The position numbers were made by a program, and so were the translations under genes. Positions 13,301 through 27,479 of a stretch of DNA of 64,000 bases are shown here, one piece after another. The notes beneath the pieces were generated by a model. That model searched no databases, was not told the origin of the DNA, and saw only the letters and a list, made by a program, of their open reading frames with translations. Origin of the DNA: Taudactylus pleione (lineage: Eukaryota > Chordata > Amphibia > Anura > Myobatrachidae); NCBI GenBank assembly GCA_031769625.1, contig JAUIMM010000719.1, positions 1,283,001 through 1,347,000 of the forward strand, read 5' to 3'. Each line of letters opens with the position of its first letter. The first letter of the stretch is position 1.

Positions 13301-14934
13301 CATTGGCTGATTTTCCATGTTCTGTGACTGTATTACATTGGCTGATTTTCCTCTGTTCTGTGACTGTATTACATTGGCTGAGTTTCCATGTTCTGTGACT
13401 GTATTACATGGGCTGAGTTTCCTTGTTCTGTGACTGTATTACATTGGCTGAGTTTCCATGTTCTGTGACTGTATTACATTGGCTGAGTTTCCTCTGTTCT
13501 GTGACTGTATTACATTGGCTGAGTTTCCATGTTCTGTGACTGTATTACTTTGGCTGTGTTTCCATGTTCTGTGACTTTATTACATTGGCTGAGTTTCCAT
13601 GTTCTGTGACTGTATTACAATGGCTGAGTTTCCATGTTCTGTGACTGTACTACATTGGCTGAGATTCCATGTTCTGTGACTGTATTACAGGGGCTGAGTT
13701 TCCATGTTCTGTGACTGTATTACATTGGCTGAGTTTCCATGTTCTGTGACTGTATTACATTGGCTGTGTTTCCATGTTCTGTGACTTTATTACATTGGCT
13801 GAGTTTCCAGGTTCTGTGACTGTATTACAGGGGCTGAGTTTCCATGTTCTGTGACTGTATTACATTGGCTGAGTTTCCTCTGTTCTGTGACTGTATTACA
13901 TTGGCTGAGTTTCCTCTGTTCTGTGACTGTATTACATTGGCTGAGTTTCCTCTGTTCTGTGACTGTATTACATTGGTTGAGTTTCCTCTGTTCTGTGACT
14001 GTATTACATTGGTTGAGTTTCCATGTTCTGTGACTGTATTACATTGGCTGAGTTTCCTCTGTTCTGTGACTGTATTACATTGGCTGAGTTTCCATGTTCT
14101 GTGACTGTATTACATTGGCTAAGTTTCCATGTTCTGTGACTGTATTACATTGGCTGAGTTTCCTTGTTCTGTGACTGTATTACATTGGCTGAGTTTCCAT
14201 GTTCTGTGACTGTATTACATTGGCTAAGTTTCCATGTTCTGTGACTGTATTACATGGGCTGAGTTTCCTTGTTCTGTGACTGTATTACATTGGCTGAGTT
14301 TCCATGTTCTGTGACTGTATTACATTGGCTGAGTTTCCTCTGTTCTGTGACTGTATTACATTGGCTGAGTTTCCATGTTCTGTGACTGTATTACATTGGC
14401 TGTGTTTCCATGTTCTGTGACTTTATTACATTGGCTGAGTTTCCATGTTCTGTGACTGTATTACAGGAGCTGAGTTTCCATGTTCTGTGACTGTATTACA
14501 TTGGCTGAGTTTCCATGTTCTGTGACTGTATTACATTGGCTGTGTTTCCATGTTCTGTGACTTTATTACATTGGCTGAGTTTCCAAGTTCTGTAACTGTA
14601 TTACATTGGCTGAGTTTCCATGTTCTGTGACTGTATTACATTGGCTGAGTTTCCATGTTCTGTGACTGTACTACATTGGCTGAGATTCCATGTTCTGTGA
14701 CTGTATTACATTGGCTGAGTTTCCATGTTCTGTGACTTTATTACATTGGCAGACTTTCCATGTTCTGTGACTGTATTACATTGGCTGAGTTTCCATGTTC
14801 TGTGACTGTATTACATTGGCTGTGTTTCCATGTTCTGTGACTTTATTACATTGGTTGAGTTTCCATGTTCTGTGACTGTATTACAGGGGCTGAGTTTCCA
14901 TGTTCTGTGACTGTATTACATCGGTTGAGTTAAC
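9945..14934 (+). repeat. HOR unit 2, full length (4,990 bp)
   Basis: This is a good reference unit. Order: GTTAAC 9939, module A 9945-10347, short ACTATTAC monomer 10627, CTTTCTTAC/TTTCGATG monomer, CAGGGG then GTTAAC 11135, second ACTATTAC 11572, module B 12220-12450, TTCTATGAC and TTATATTGG monomers, a second TTTCTTAC monomer, module C 13844-14104, CAGGAGCTGAG, AAGTTCTGTAACTG, TACTACATTGGCTGAGATT, GGCAGACTTTCC, CAGGGG, then ATCGG and GTTAAC at 14929. The interval from A to B (2,281 bp) is identical in unit 4. It carries an extra 141 bp before module C, including an additional CATGGGCTGAG/CCTTG segment. Confidence 0.88.
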
Positions 14935-16270
14935 ATGTTCTGTGACTGTATTACATTGGCTGATTTTCCTCTGTTCTGTGACTGTATTACATTGGCTGAG
15001 TTTCCTCTGGTCTGTGACTGTATTACATTGGCTGAGTTTCCATGTTCTGTGACTGTATTACATTGGCTGAGTTTCCTCTATTCTGTGTCTGTATTACATT
15101 GGCTGAGTTTCCTCTGTTCTGTGACTGTATTACATTGGCTGAGTTTCCATGTTCTGTGACTGTATTACTTTGGCTGAGTTTCCTCTGTTCTGTGACTGTA
15201 TTACATTGGCTGAGTTTCCTCTATTCGGTGACTGTATTACATTGGCTGATTTTCCTCTGTTCTGTGACTGTATTACATTGGCTGAGTTTCCATGTTCTGT
15301 GACTGTATTACACTGGCTGAGTCTCCATGTTCTGTGACTGTATTACATTGGCTGAGTTTCCATGTTCTGTGACTGTATTACATTGGCTGAGTTTCCATAT
15401 TCTGTGACTGTATTACATTGGTTGATTTTCCATGTTCTGTGACTGTATTACATTGGCTAAGTCTCCATGTTCTGTGACTGTATTACATTGGCTGAGTTTC
15501 CATGTTCTGTGACTGTATTACATTGGCTGAGTTTCCTTGTTCTGTGACTGTATTACATTGGTTGAGTTTCCATATTCTGTGACTGTATTACATTGGCTGA
15601 GTCTCCATGTTCTGTGACAATTACATTGGCTGAGTTTCCATGTTCTGTGACTGTATTACATTGGCTGAGTTTCCATATTCTGTGACTTTCTTACATTGGT
15701 TGAATTTCGATGTTCTGTGACTGTATTACATTGGCTGAGTCTCCATTTTCTGTGACTGTATTACATTGGCTGAGTTTCCATATTCTGTGACTGTATTACA
15801 TTGGCTGAGTTTCCTCTGTTCTGTGACTTTATTACATTGGTTGAGTTTCCATGTTCTGTGACTGTATTACATTGGCTGAGTCTCCATTTTCTGTGACTGT
15901 ATTACATTGGCTGAGATTCCATGTTCTGTGACTGTATTACATTGGCTGATTTTCCATGTTCTGTGACTGTATTACATTGGCTGAGTTTCCATGTTCTGTG
16001 ACTTTATTACATTGGCTGAGTTTCCATGTTCTGTGACTGTATTACAGGGGCTGAGTTAACATGTTCTGTGACTGTATTACATTGGCTGAGTTTCCATGTT
16101 CTGTGACTGTATTACATTGGCTGATTTTCCATGTTCTGTGACTGTATTACATTGGCTGAGTTTCCATGTTCTGTGACTGTATTACATTGGCTGTGTTTCC
16201 ATGTTCTGTGACTTTATTACATTGGCTGAGTTTCCATGTTCTGTGACTGTATTACATCGGTTGAGTTAAC
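14935..16270 (+). repeat. Truncated HOR unit 3 (1,336 bp)
   Basis: Module A (14935-15337) is followed by the GTGACAATTAC short monomer (15618) and TTTCTTAC/TTTCGATG. The unit then jumps through CAGGGGCTGAGTTAAC (GTTAAC 16055) to the ATCGGTTGAGTTAAC leader of unit 4. Modules B and C and the CAGGAG-AAGTTCTG-GGCAGAC tail are missing. It is one monomer (35 bp) shorter than units 6 and 9, because a GTGTTTCC monomer is absent near 16000. Confidence 0.85.
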
Positions 16271-19200
16271 ATGTTCTGTGACTGTATTACATTGGCTGAT
16301 TTTCCTCTGTTATGTGACTGTATTACATTGGCTGAGTTTCCTCTGGTCTGTGACTGTATTACATTGGCTGAGTTTCCATGTTCTGTGACTGTATTACATT
16401 GGCTGAGTTTCCTCTATTCTGTGTCTGTATTACATTGGCTGAGTTTCCTCTGTTCTGTGACTGTATTACATTGGCTGAGTTTCCATGTTCTGTGACTGTA
16501 TTACTTTGGCTGAGTTTCCTCTTTTCTGTGACTGTATTACATTGGCTGAGTTTCCTCTATTCGGTGACTGTATTACATTGGCTGATTTTCCTCTGTTCTG
16601 TGACTGTATTACATTGGCTGAGTTTCCATGTTCTGTGACTGTATTACATTGGCTGAGTCTCCATGTTCTGTGACTGTATTACATTGGCTGAGTTTCCATG
16701 TTCTGTGACTGTATTACATTGGCTGAGTTTCCATATTCTGTGACTGTATTACATTGGTTGATTTTCCATGTTCTGTGACTGTATTACATTGGCTAAGTCT
16801 CCATGTTCTGTGACTGTATTACATTGGCTGAGTTTCCATGTTCTGTGACTGTATTACATTGGCTGAGTTTCCTTGTTCTGTGACTGTATTACATTGGTTG
16901 AGTTTCCATATTCTGTGACTGTATTACATTGGCTGAGTCTCCATGTTCTGTGACTATTACATTGGCTGAGTTTCCATGTTCTTTGACTGTATTACATTGG
17001 CTGAGTTTCCATATTCTGTGACTTTCTTACATTGGTTGAATTTCGATGTTCTGTGATTGTATTACATTGGCTGAGTCTCCATTTTCTGTGACTGTATTAC
17101 ATTGGCTGAGTTTCCATATTCTGTGACTGTATTACATTGGCTGAGTTTCCTCTGTTCTGTGACTTTATTACATTGGTTGAGTTTCCATGTTCTGTGACTG
17201 TACTACATTGGCTGAGTCTCCATTTTCTGTGACTGTATTACATTGGCTGAGTTTCCATGTTCTGTGACTGTATTACATTGGCTGATTTTCCATGTTCTGT
17301 GACTGTATTACATTGGCTGAGTTTCCATGTTCTGTGACTGTATTACATTGGCTGTGTTTCCATGTTCTGTGACTTTATTACATTGACTGAGTTTCCATGT
17401 TCTGTGACTGTATTACAGGGGCTGAGTTTCCATGTTCTGTGACTGTATTACATTGGTTGAGTTAACATGTTCTGTGACTGTATTACATTGGCTGAGTTTC
17501 CTCTATTCTGTGACTGTATTACATTGGCTGATTTTCCTCTGTTCTGTGACTGTATTACATTTGCTGAGTTTCCATGTCTGTGACTGTATTACATTGGCTG
17601 AGTCTCCATGTTCTGTGACTGTATTACATTGGCTGAGTTTCCATGTTCTGTGACTGTATTACATTGGCTGAGTTTCCATATTCTGTGACTGTATTACATT
17701 GGTTGAGTTTCCATGTTCTGTGACTGTATTACATTGGCTGAGTCTCCATGTTCTGTGACTGTATTACATTGGCTGAGTTTCCATGTTCTGTGACTGTATT
17801 ACATTGGCTGAGTTTCCTTGTTCTGTGACTGTATTACATTGGTTGAGTTTCCATATTCTGTGACTGTATTACATTGGCTGAGTCTCCATGTTCTGTGACT
17901 ATTACATTGGCTGAGTTTCCATGTTCTGTGACTGTATTACATTGGCTGAGTTTCCATATTCTGTGACTTTCTTACATTGTTTGAATTTTGATGTTCTGTG
18001 ACTGTATTGCATTGGCTGAGTCTCCATTTTCTGTGACTGTATTACATTGGCTGAGTTTCCATATTCTGTGACTGTATTACATTGGCTGAGTTTCCTCTGT
18101 TCTGTGACTTTATTACATTGGTTGAGTTTCCATGTTCTGTGACTGTATTACATTGGCTGAGTCTCCATTTTCTGTGACTGTATTACATTGGCTGAGTTTC
18201 CATGTTCTGTGACTGTATTACATTGGCTGATTTTCCATGTTCTGTGACTGTATTACATGGGCTGAGTTTCCATGTTCTGTGACTGTATTACATTGGCTGA
18301 GTCTCCATTTTCTGTGACTGTATTACATTGGCTGAGTTTCCATGTTCTGTGACTGTATTACATTGGCTGATTTTCCATGTTCTGTGACTGTATTACATTG
18401 GCTGAGTTTCCATGTTCTGTGACTGTATTACATTGGCTGTGTTTCCATGTTCTGTGACTTTATTACATTGGCTGAGTTTCCATGTTCTGTGACTGTATTA
18501 CAGGGGCTGAGTTTCCATGTTCTGTGACTGTATTATATTGGTTGAGTTAACATGGTCTGTGACTGTATTACATTGGCTGAGTTTCCTCTGTTCTGTGACT
18601 GTTTTACATTGGCTGAGTTTCCTCTGTTCTGTGACTGTATTACATTGGCTGTGTTTCCTCTATTCTGTGACTGTATTACATTGGCTGAGTTTCCTCTGTT
18701 CTGTGACTGTATTACATTGGCTGAGTTTCCATGTTCTGTGACTGTATTACATTGGCTGAGTCTCTATGTTCTGTGACTGTATTACATTGGCTGAGTCTCC
18801 ATGTTCTGTGACTGTATTACATTGGCTGAGTTTCCTCTGTTCTGTGACTGTATGACATTGGTTGAGTTTCCATGTTCTGTGACTGTATTACATTGGTTGA
18901 GTCTCCAAGTTCTGTGACTGTATTACATTGGCTGAGTTTCCATGTTCTGTGACTGTATTACATTGGCTGAGTTTCCATGTTCTGTGACTTTATTACATTG
19001 GCTGATTTTCCATGTTCTGTGACTGTATTACAGTGGTTGAGTTTCCATGTTCTATGACTGTATTACATTGGCTGAGTTTCCATGTTCTGTGACTGTATTA
19101 CATTGGCTGAGTTTCCATGTTCTGTGACTTTATTATATTGGCTGAGCTTCCATGTTCTGTGACTTTATTACATTGGCTGAGTTTCCATGTTCTGTGACTG

Positions 19201-21224
19201 TATTACATTGGCTGAGTTTACATGTTCTGAGACTGTATTACATTGGTTGAGTTTCCATGTTCTGTGACTGTATTACATTGGCTGAGTCTCCATGTTCTGT
19301 GACTGTATTACATTGGCTGAGTTTCCATGTTCTGTGACTGTATTACATTGGCTGAGTTTCCATATTCTGTGACTTTCTTACATTTGTTGAATTTTGATGT
19401 TCTGTGACTGTATTACATTGGCTGAGTCTCCATTTTCTGTGACTGGATTACATTGGCTGAGTTTCCATATTCTGTGACTGTATTACATTGGCTGAGTTTC
19501 CTCTGTTCTGTGACTTTATTACATTGGTTGAGTTTCCATGTTCTGTGACTGTATTACATTGGCTGAGTCTCCATTTTCTGTGACTGTATTACATTGGCTG
19601 AGTCTCCATGTTCTGTGACTGTATTACATTGGCTGATTTTCCATGTTCTGTGACTGTATTACATTGGCTGATTTTCCTCTGTTCTGTGACTGTATTACAT
19701 TGGCTGAGTTTCCATGTTCTGTGACTGTATTACTTTGGCTGTGTTTCCATGTTCTGTGACTTTATTACATTGGCTGAGTTTCCATGTTCTGTGACTGTAT
19801 TACAATGCCTGAGTTTCCATGTTCTGTGACTGTACTACATTGGCTGAGATTCCATGTTCTGTGACTGTATTACAGGGGCTGAGTTTCCATGTTCTGTGAC
19901 TGTATTACATTGGCTGAGTTTCCATGTTCTGTGACTGTATTACATTGGCTGTGTTTCCATGTTCTGTGACTTTATTACATTGGCTGAGTTTCCAGGTTCT
20001 GTGACTGTATTACAGTGGCTGAGTTTCCATGTTCTGTGACTGTGTTACATTGGCTGAGTTTCCTCTGTTCTGTGACTGTATTACATTGGCTGAGTTTCCT
20101 CTGTTCTGTGACTGTATTACATTGGCTGAGTTTCCTCTGTTCTGTGACTGTATTACATTGGTTGAGTTTCCTCTGTTCTGTGACTGTATTACATTGGTTG
20201 AGTTTCCATGTTCTGTGACTGTATTACATTGGCTGAGTTTCCTCTGTTCTGTAACTGTATTACATTGGCTGAGTTTCCATGTCCTGTGACTGTATTACAT
20301 TGGCTAAGTTTCCATGTTCTGTGACTGTATTACATTGGCTGAGTTTCCTTGTTCTGTGACTGTATTACATTGGCTGAGTTTCCATGTTCTGTGACTGTAT
20401 TACATTGGCTAAGTTTCCATGTTCTGTGACTGTATTACATGGGCTGAGTTTCCTTGTTCTGTGACTGTATTACATTGGCTGAGTTTCCATGTTCTGTGAC
20501 TGTATTACATTGGCTGAGTTTCCTCTGTTCTGTGACTGTATTACATTGGCTGAGTTTCCATGTTCTGTGACTGTATTACATTGGCTGTGTTTCCATGTTC
20601 TGTGACTTTATTACATTGGCTGAGTTTCCATGTTCTGTGACTGTATTACAGGAGCTGAGTTTCCATGTTCTGTGACTGTATTACATTGGCTGAGTTTCCA
20701 TGTTCTGTGACTGTATTACATTGGCTGTGTTTCCATGTTCTGTGACTTTATTACATTGGCTGAGTTTCCAAGTTCTGTAACTGTATTACATTGGCTGAGT
20801 TTCCATGTTCTGTGACTGTATTACATTGGCTGAGTTTCCATGTTCTGTGACTGTACTACATTGGCTGAGATTCCATGTTCTGTGACTGTATTACATTGGC
20901 TGAGTTTCCATGTTCTGTGACTTTATTACATTGGCAGACTTTCCATGTTCTGTGACTGTATTACATTGGCTGAGTTTCCATGTTCTGTGACTGTATTACA
21001 TTGGCTGTGTTTCCATGTTCTGTGACTTTATTACATTGGTTGAGTTTCCATGTTCTGTGACTGTATTACAGGGGCTGAGTTTCCATGTTCTGTGACTGTA
21101 TTACATTGGCTGAGTTTCCATGTTCTGTGACTGTATTACATTGGCTGTGTTTCCATGTTCTGTGACTTTATTACATTGGCTGAGTTTCCATGTTCTGTGA
21201 CTGTATTACATCGGTTGAGTTAAC
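16271..21224 (+). repeat. HOR unit 4, full length (4,954 bp)
   Basis: All modules are in order: A 16271-16673, ACTATTAC at 16953 and 17899, GTTAAC at 17461, module B 18546-18776, module C 20029-20289, then the tail. It has three extra monomers (105 bp) near 21070-21180, where the CAGGGG/GTGTTTCC/GACTTTATT group is repeated before the next module A leader. Shared private variants with unit 5 (TCTCTATG, GTGTTACATTGG, ACAATGCCTGAG) show that the two units come from a recent common copy. Confidence 0.88.
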
Positions 21225-24200
21225 ATGTTCTGTGACTGTATTACATTGGCTGATTTTCCTCTGTTCTGTGACTGTATTACATTGGCTGAGTTTCCTCTGG
21301 TCTGTGACTGTATTACATTGGCTGAGTTTCCATGTTCTGTGACTGTATTACATTGGCTGAGTTTCCTCTATTCTGTGTCTGTATTACATTGGCTGAGTTT
21401 CCTCTGTTCTGTGACTGTATTACATTGGCTGAGTTTCCATGTTCTGTGACTGTATTACTTTGGCTGAGTTTCCTCTGTTCTGTGACTGTATTACATTGGC
21501 TGAGTTTCCTCTATTCGGTGACTGTATTACATTGGCTGATTTTCCTATGTTCTGTGACTGTATTACATTGGCTGAGTTTCCATGTTCTGTGACTGTATTA
21601 CATTGGCTGAGTCTCCATGTTCTGTGACTGTATTACATTGGCTGAGTTTCCATGTTCTGTGACTGTATTACATTGGCTGAGTTTCCATATTCTGTGACTG
21701 TATTACATTGGTTGATTTTCCATGTTCTGTGACTGTATTACATTGGCTAAGTCTCCATGTTCTGTGACTGTATTACATTGGCTGAGTTTCCATGTTCTGT
21801 GACTGTATTACATTGGCTGAGTTTCCTTGTTCTGTGACTGTATTACATTGGTTGAGTTTCCATATTCTGTGACTGTATTACATTGGCTGAGTCTCCATGT
21901 TCTGTGACTATTACATTGGCTGAGTTTCCATGTTCTTTGACTGTATTACATTGGCTGAGTTTCCATATTCTGTGACTTTCTTACATTGGTTGAATTTCGA
22001 TGTTCTGTGACTGTATTACATTGGCTGAGTCTCCATTTTCTGTGACTGTATTACATTGGCTGAGTTTCCATATTCTGTGACTGTATTACATTGGCTGAGT
22101 TTCCTCTGTTCTGTGACTTTATTACATTGGTTGAGTTTCCATGTTCTGTGACTGTATTACATTGGCTGAGTCTCCATTTTCTGTGACTGTATTACATTGG
22201 CTGAGTTTCCATGTTCTGTGACTGTATTACATTGGCTGATTTTCCATGTTCTGTGACTGTATTACATTGGCTGAGTTTCCATGTTCTGTGACTGTATTAC
22301 ATTGGCTGTGTTTCCATGTTCTGTGACTTTATTACATTGGCTGAGTTTCCATGTTCTGTGACTGTATTACAGGGGCTGAGTTTCCATGTTCTGTGACTGT
22401 ATTACATTGGTTGAGTTAACATGTTCTGTGACTGTATTACATTGGCTGAGTTTCCTCTATTCTGTGACTGTATTACATTGGCTGATTTTCCTCTGTTCTG
22501 TGACTGTATTACATTTGCTGAGTTTCCATGTCTGTGACTGTATTACATTGGCTGAGTCTCCATGTTCTGTGACTGTATTACATTGGCTGAGTCTCCATGT
22601 TCTGTGACTGTATTACATTGGCTGAGTTTCCATGTTCTGTGACTGTATTACATTGGCTGAGTTTCCATATTCTGTGACTGTATTACATTGGTTGAGTTTC
22701 CATGTTCTGTGACTGTATTACATTGGCTGAGTCTCCATGTTCTGTGACTGTATTACATTGGCTGAGTTTCCATGTTCTGTGACTGTATTACATTGGCTGA
22801 GTTTCCTTGTTCTGTGACTGTATTACATTGGTTGAGTTTCCATATTCTGTGACTGTATTACATTGGCTGAGTCTCCATGTTCTGTGACTATTACATTGGC
22901 TGAGTTTCCATGTTCTGTGACTGTATTACATTGGCTGAGTTTCCATATTCTGTGACTTTCTGACATTGTTTGAATTTTGATGTTCTGTGACTGTATTGCA
23001 TTGGCTGAGTCTCCATTTTCTGTGACTGTATTACATTGGCTGAGTTTCCATATTCTGTGACTGTATTACATTGGCTGAGTTTCCTCTGTTCTGTGACTTT
23101 ATTACATTGGTTGAGTTTCCATGTTCTGTGACTGTATTACATTGGCTGAGTCTCCATTTTCTGTGACTGTATTACATTGGCTGAGTTTCCATGTTCTGTG
23201 ACTGTATTACATTGGCTGATTTTCCATGTTCTGTGACTGTATTACATGGGCTGAGTTTCCATGTTCTGTGACTGTATTACATTGGCTGAGTCTCCATTTT
23301 CTGTGACTGTATTACATTGGCTGAGTTTCCATGTTCTTTGACTGTATTACATTGGCTGATTTTCCATGTTCTGTGACTGTATTACATTGGCTGAGTTTCC
23401 ATGTTCTGTGACTGTATTACATTGGCTGTGTTTCCATGTTCTGTGACTTTATTACATTGGCTGAGTTTCCATGTTCTGTGACTGTATTACAGGGGCTGAG
23501 TTTCCATGTTCTGTGACTGTATTACATTGGTTGAGTTAACATGGTCTGTGACTGTATTACATTGGCTGAGTTTCCTCTGTTCTGTGACTGTTTTACATTG
23601 GCTGAGTTTCCTCTGTTCTGTGACTGTATTACATTGGCTGTGTTTCCTCTATTCTGTGACTGTATTACATTGGCTGAGTTTCCTCTGTTCTGTGACTGTA
23701 TTACATTGGCTGAGTTTCCATGTTCTGTGACTGTATTACATTGGCTGAGTCTCTATGTTCTGTGACTGTATTACATTGGCTGAGTCTCCATGTTCTGTGA
23801 CTGTATTACATTGGCTGAGTTTCCTCTGTTCTGTGACTGTATGACATTGGTTGAGTTTCCATGTTCTGTGACTGTATTACATTGGTTGAGTCTCCAAGTT
23901 CTGTGACTGTATTACATTGGCTGAGTTTCCATGTTCTGTGACTGTATTACATTGGCTGAGTTTCCATGTTCTGTGACTTTATTACATTGGCTGATTTTCC
24001 ATGTTCTGTGACTGTATTACAGTGGTTGAGTTTCCATGTTCTATGACTGTATTACATTGGCTGAGTTTCCATGTTCTGTGACTGTATTACATTGGCTGAG
24101 TTTCCATGTTCTGTGACTTTATTATATTGGCTGAGCTTCCATGTTCTGTGACTTTATTACATTGGCTGAGTTTCCATGTTCTGTGACTGTATTACATTGG

Positions 24201-26108
24201 CTGAGTTTACATGTTCTGAGACTGTATTACATTGGTTGAGTTTCCATGTTCTGTGACTGTATTACATTGGCTGAGTCTCCATGTTCTGTGACTGTATTAC
24301 ATTGGCTGAGTTTCCATGTTCTGTGACTGTATTACATTGGCTGAGTTTCCATATTCTGTGACTTTCTTACATTTGTTGAATTTTGATGTTCTGTGACTGT
24401 ATTACATTGGCTGAGTCTCCATTTTCTGTGACTGGATTACATTGGCTGAGTTTCCATATTCTGTGACTGTATTACATTGGCTGAGTTTCCTCTGTTCTGT
24501 GACTTTATTACATTGGTTGAGTTTCCATGTTCTGTGACTGTATTACATTGGCTGAGTCTCCATTTTCTGTGACTGTATTACATTGGCTGAGTCTCCATGT
24601 TCTGTGACTGTATTACATTGGCTGATTTTCCATGTTCTGTGACTGTATTACATTGGCTGATTTTCCTCTGTTCTGTGACTGTATTACATTGGCTGAGTTT
24701 CCATGTTCTGTGACTGTATTACTTTGGCTGTGTTTCCATGTTCTGTGACTTTATTACATTGGCTGAGTTTCCATGTTCTGTGACTGTATTACAATGCCTG
24801 AGTTTCCATGTTCTGTGACTGTACTACATTGGCTGAGATTCCATGTTCTGTGACTGTATTACAGGGGCTGAGTTTCCATGTTCTGTGACTGTATTACATT
24901 GGCTGAGTTTCCATGTTCTGTGACTGTATTACATTGGCTGTGTTTCCATGTTCTGTGACTTTATTACATTGGCTGAGTTTCCAGGTTCTGTGACTGTATT
25001 ACAGGGGCTGAGTTTCCATGTTCTGTGACTGTGTTACATTGGCTGAGTTTCCTCTGTTCTGTGACTGTATTACATTGGCTGAGTTTCCTCTGTTCTGTGA
25101 CTGTATTACATTGGCTGAGTTTCCTCTGTTCTGTGACTGTATTACATTGGTTGAGTTTCCTCTGTTCTGTGACTGTATTACATTGGTTGAGTTTCCATGT
25201 TCTGTGACTGTATTACATTGGCTGAGTTTCCTCTGTTCTGTAACTGTATTACATTGGCTGATTTTCCATGTTCTGTGACTGTATTACATTGGCTAAGTTT
25301 CCATGTTCTGTGACTGTATTACATTGGCTGAGTTTCCTTGTTCTGTGACTGTATTACATTGGCTGAGTTTCCATGTTCTGTGACTGTATTACATTGGCTA
25401 AGTTTCCATGTTCTGTGACTGTATTACATGGGCTGAGTTTCCTTGTTCTGTGACTGTATTACATTGGCTGAGTTTCCATGTTCTGTGACTGTATTACATT
25501 GGCTGAGTTTCCTCTGTTCTGTGACTGTATTACATTGGCTGAGTTTCCATGTTCTGTGACTGTATTACATTGGCTGTGTTTCCATGTTCTGTGACTTTAT
25601 TACATTGGCTGAGTTTCCATGTTCTGTGACTGTATTACAGGAGCTGAGTTTCCATGTTCTGTGACTGTATTACATTGGCTGAGTTTCCATGTTCTGTGAC
25701 TGTATTACATTGGCTGTGTTTCCATGTTCTGTGACTTTATTACATTGGCTGAGTTTCCAAGTTCTGTAACTGTATTACATTGGCTGAGTTTCCATGTTCT
25801 GTGACTGTATTACATTGGCTGAGTTTCCATGTTCTGTGACTGTACTACATTGGCTGAGATTCCATGTTCTGTGACTGTATTACATTGGCTGAGTTTCCAT
25901 GTTCTGTGACTTTATTACATTGGCAGACTTTCCATGTTCTGTGACTGTATTACATTGGCTGAGTTTCCATGTTCTGTGACTGTATTACATTGGCTGTGTT
26001 TCCATGTTCTGTGACTTTATTACATTGGTTGAGTTTCCATGTTCTGTGACTGTATTACAGGGGCTGAGTTTCCATGTTCTGTGACTGTATTACATCGGTT
26101 GAGTTAAC
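21225..26108 (+). repeat. HOR unit 5, full length (4,884 bp)
   Basis: Modules B (23535) and C (25018) lie exactly 4,989 bp from their counterparts in unit 4, whereas module A to the second GTTAAC (22415) lies 4,954 bp away. The 35-bp difference is one extra TCTCCATG monomer near 22590, and unit 5 lacks the 105-bp tail expansion of unit 4. Short ACTATTAC monomers lie at 21907 and 22887. Private changes include TTTCTGACATTG near 22960 and GATTTTCCTATG near 21541. Confidence 0.88.
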
Positions 26109-27479
26109 ATGTTCTGTGACTGTATTACATTGGCTGATTTTCCTCTGTTCTGTGACTGTATTACATTGGCTGAGTTTCCTCTGGTCTGTGACTGTATTAC
26201 ATTGGCTGAGTTTCCATGTTCTGTGACTGTATTACATTGGCTGAGTTTCCTCTATTCTGTGTCTTTATTACATTGGCTGAGTTTCCTCTGTTCTGTGACT
26301 GTATTACATTGGCTGAGTTTCCATGTTCTGTGACTGTATTACTTTGGCTGAGTTTCCTCTGTTCTGTGACTGTATTACATTGGCTGAGTTTCCTCTATTC
26401 GGTGACTGTATTACATTGGCTGATTTTCCTCTGTTCTGTGACTGTATTACATTGGCTGAGTTTCCATGTTCTGTGACTGTATTACACTGGCTGAGTCTCC
26501 ATGTTCTGTGACTGTATTACATTGGCTGAGTTTCCATGTTCTGTGACTGTATTACATTGGCTGAGTTTCCATATTCTGTGACTGTATTACATTGGTTGAT
26601 TTTCCATGTTCTGTGACTGTATTACATTGGCTAAGTCTCCATGTTCTGTGACTGTATTACATTGGTTGAGTTTCCATATTCTGTGACTGTATTACATTGG
26701 CTGAGTTTCCTTGTTCTGTGACTGTATTACATTGGTTGAGTTTCCATATTCTGTGACTGTATTACATTGGCTGAGTCTCCATGTTCTGTGACAATTACAT
26801 TGGCTGAGTTTCCATGTTCTGTGACTGTATTACATTGGCTGAGTTTCCATATTCTGTGACTTTCTTACATTGGTTGAATTTCGATGTTCTGTGACTGTAT
26901 TACATTGGCTGAGTCTCCATTTTCTGTGACTGTATTACATTGGCTGAGTTTCCATATTCTGTGACTGTATTACATTGGCTGAGTTTCCTCTGTTCTGTGA
27001 CTTTATTACATTGGTTGAGTTTCCATGTTCTGTGACTGTATTACATTGGCTGAGTCTCCATTTTCTGTGACTGTATTACATTGGCTGAGATTCCATGTTC
27101 TGTGACTGTATTACATTGGCTGATTTTCCATGTTCTGTGACTGTATTACATTGGCTGAGTTTCCATGTTCTGTGACTGTATTACATTGGCTGTGTTTCCA
27201 TGTTCTGTGTCTTTATTACATTGGCTGAGTTTCCATGTTCTGTGACTGTATTACAGGGGCTGAGTTAACATGTTCTGTGACTGTATTACATTGGCTGAGT
27301 TTCCATGTTCTGTGACTGTATTACATTGGCTGATTTTCCATGTTCTGTGACTGTATTACATTGGCTGAGTTTCCATGTTCTGTGACTGTATTACATTGGC
27401 TGTGTTTCCATGTTCTGTGACTTTATTACATTGGCTGAGTTTCCATGTTCTGTGACTGTATTACATCGGTTGAGTTAAC
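26109..27479 (+). repeat. Truncated HOR unit 6 (1,371 bp)
   Basis: Module A (26109-26511) is followed by GTGACAATTAC (about 26791), TTTCTTAC/TTTCGATG, then the CAGGGGCTGAGTTAAC junction (GTTAAC 27264) and the leader of the next module A. It has the same length and order as unit 9 (33558-34928). Near 26650 a TTGGTTGAGTTTCCATATTC monomer replaces the usual GGCTGAGTTTCCATG, probably local conversion from a neighbour. Confidence 0.85.
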
